Positions 5,764-6,582 of a stretch of DNA of 6,582 nt are shown here, piece after piece (position 1 is the stretch's first letter; each line of letters opens with the position of its first letter). A program made the position numbers and the translations under genes. Under the pieces are notes generated by a model. The model had not been told where the DNA came from, did no database searches, and worked only from the letters and a program-made list of their open reading frames with translations. The stretch is from contig JAJCYX010000389.1 of NCBI GenBank assembly GCA_029262715.1, forward strand, positions 1 to 6,582, given 5' to 3'. The DNA is from Chloroflexota bacterium. GTDB taxonomy: Bacteria > Chloroflexota > Dehalococcoidia > Lucifugimonadales > Lucifugimonadaceae.

Positions 5764-6582
5764 CGCAACTTCACCCGAGGCTTGCGAACTGGTGAAACGT
5801 TCGTGACCTTTTTGGCTGCCGCTGCAACTAACGTTCTGGCGACACTACCTATGAACTGGTAATCAAGCGTCGCTGGCGTATCGGTCTCCGCGTGATAGTT
5901 CGGGTTCCTGAAATTGGCCGTGTCGCCGATCATCATAGCGGGAATCCCGGCTTTCCAGAACGGGGCGTGATCTGAGCGTCGAAGATTGTGTGGAACCGGC
6001 ATCCACCTGGGAATCTCGACGGGCAAGATCGGAACCCCGTCAATCATTGAACTCGCCGCCACCTCCAACTCTCTTGCTGTACCGCGGCTCTTCCAGTTTG
6101 AGATCACAACAACGGAATCGCCGCTGAAATCCGAGTTCACAACCCTGTCGAATGCCCGTGGAAACACCAGCTGCAAGCCTGGCGGCACTTTTTGTCCGCC
6201 CTTGGCTGCTGAGTATCCCACCATCTCGAGAATGTAGGCGGCAGACACCCTCGGTGTACCACTGGTCTTTCCGCCTGTTGCCTCGAGGTCTTCAACGAAG
6301 GCGGTAGAGCCGTGCAAGCCGACATCAGGCTGTCGCTCTTCTGCGTCGAATGCTGCGAAGACCAACGGCTGCCTGCGATCTAACGTTGACAGCACCCTTG
6401 CACACTCAAGCATCACGGCCACACCGCTTGCGTTATCGTCCGCGCCGGGTGAGCCGGGCACAGTGTCATAGTGAGCACCAATGAGAACGGCGCTGGGATC
6501 TGGCACCGGCTGTGACGCAGCGTCAGGGATCTTCGCCGCAAGTGTTCCAATGATGTTCAGGCCAGGTCTCGGCGTTTGCTCA
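5760..6582 (-). CDS. M28-family zinc peptidase (5' truncated by window)
   Basis: This is a di-zinc aminopeptidase/carboxypeptidase-type hydrolase (clan MH). The frame is open to the window edge; 273 residues are visible, and the GTG at 6504-6506 is inside the domain and not the start. The visible part opens with G-L-N-I-I-G-T-L, the usual domain entry. Counting from that GTG, H12 (G-A-H-Y-D-T), the A-D-D-N motif (22-25), E56-E57 (D-A-E-E, catalytic base and zinc ligand), E94 (L-E-M-V-G-Y, where classical members have Asp) and H205 (N-Y-H-A-E-T-D-T-P) supply the zinc site; S-D-H-A-P-F-W (178-184) is the usual substrate-side loop. A basic tail K-P-R-V-K-L-R follows the fold. Location is unknown because the N-terminus, where a signal peptide would be, is not in the window. 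Substrates are probably peptides; other M28 specificities are not excluded. Confidence 0.9.
   Translation of the reverse strand, partial: EQTPRPGLNIIGTLAAKIPDAASQPVPDPSAVLIGAHYDTVPGSPGADDNASGVAVMLECARVLSTLDRRQPLVFAAFDAEERQPDVGLHGSTAFVEDLEATGGKTSGTPRVSAAYILEMVGYSAAKGGQKVPPGLQLVFPRAFDRVVNSDFSGDSVVVISNWKSRGTARELEVAASSMIDGVPILPVEIPRWMPVPHNLRRSDHAPFWKAGIPAMMIGDTANFRNPNYHAETDTPATLDYQFIGSVARTLVAAAAKKVTNVSPVRKPRVKLR

Noticed and set aside
5770..5813. Hairpin TTCACC/GGTGAA followed by TTTTT as a terminator for the membrane protein gene
   Set aside because: The stem is six pairs with a 15-base loop, the T-run starts more than ten bases after it, and the whole element is coding sequence of the M28 peptidase.

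Overview
The window reads as a compact bacterial chromosome segment of moderate-to-high GC. It holds six protein-coding genes, with no RNA genes, mobile elements or CRISPR-like repeats that I can see. The organism cannot be fixed from sequence alone. The combination of a DHA2-type exporter, a D-2-hydroxyacid dehydrogenase with a W-Y-x-Y-P variant motif, a secreted-type M28 peptidase and a large multi-repeat membrane protein reminds me of Chloroflexota (Dehalococcoidia/SAR202-like) genomes. That is a low-confidence impression, not a result.

Layout: (1) 1-113 (+) is the 3' end of an aldo/keto reductase. (2) 106-894 (+) is an RlmB/TrmH-type 2'-O-ribose rRNA methyltransferase, starting at a GTG inside the end of the reductase. 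(3) 891-1886 (-) is a D-2-hydroxyacid dehydrogenase, convergent with rlmB and sharing its palindromic stop CTAG. (4) 1887-2060 is a divergent intergenic control region with a TATAAT box and a pair of identical 11-bp sites. (5) 2061-3584 (+) is a 14-helix MFS transporter of the DHA2 kind. (6) 3706-5763 (+) is an uncharacterised membrane protein with three tandem ~95-residue extracytoplasmic repeats. (7) 5760-6582 (-) is a zinc-dependent M28 peptidase, 5'-truncated by the window edge, convergent with (6) and sharing the palindromic stop TTAA.

How the genes may work together: the reductase tail and rlmB are probably co-transcribed by proximity. The dehydrogenase and the transporter are divergent from one control region and could be co-regulated, for example in handling a 2-keto or 2-hydroxy acid, but no substrate can be read from the sequence. 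The repeat protein has its own plausible promoter (TGGACA-17-TATATC) and could also be read through from the transporter. The M28 peptidase is on the opposite strand and its relation to the repeat protein is only positional.

The points most worth a second look are the triple-repeat membrane protein, the duplicated 11-bp site framing the divergent promoter region, the absence of ATG starts in all four complete genes, and the two convergent junctions that share a palindromic stop tetranucleotide.
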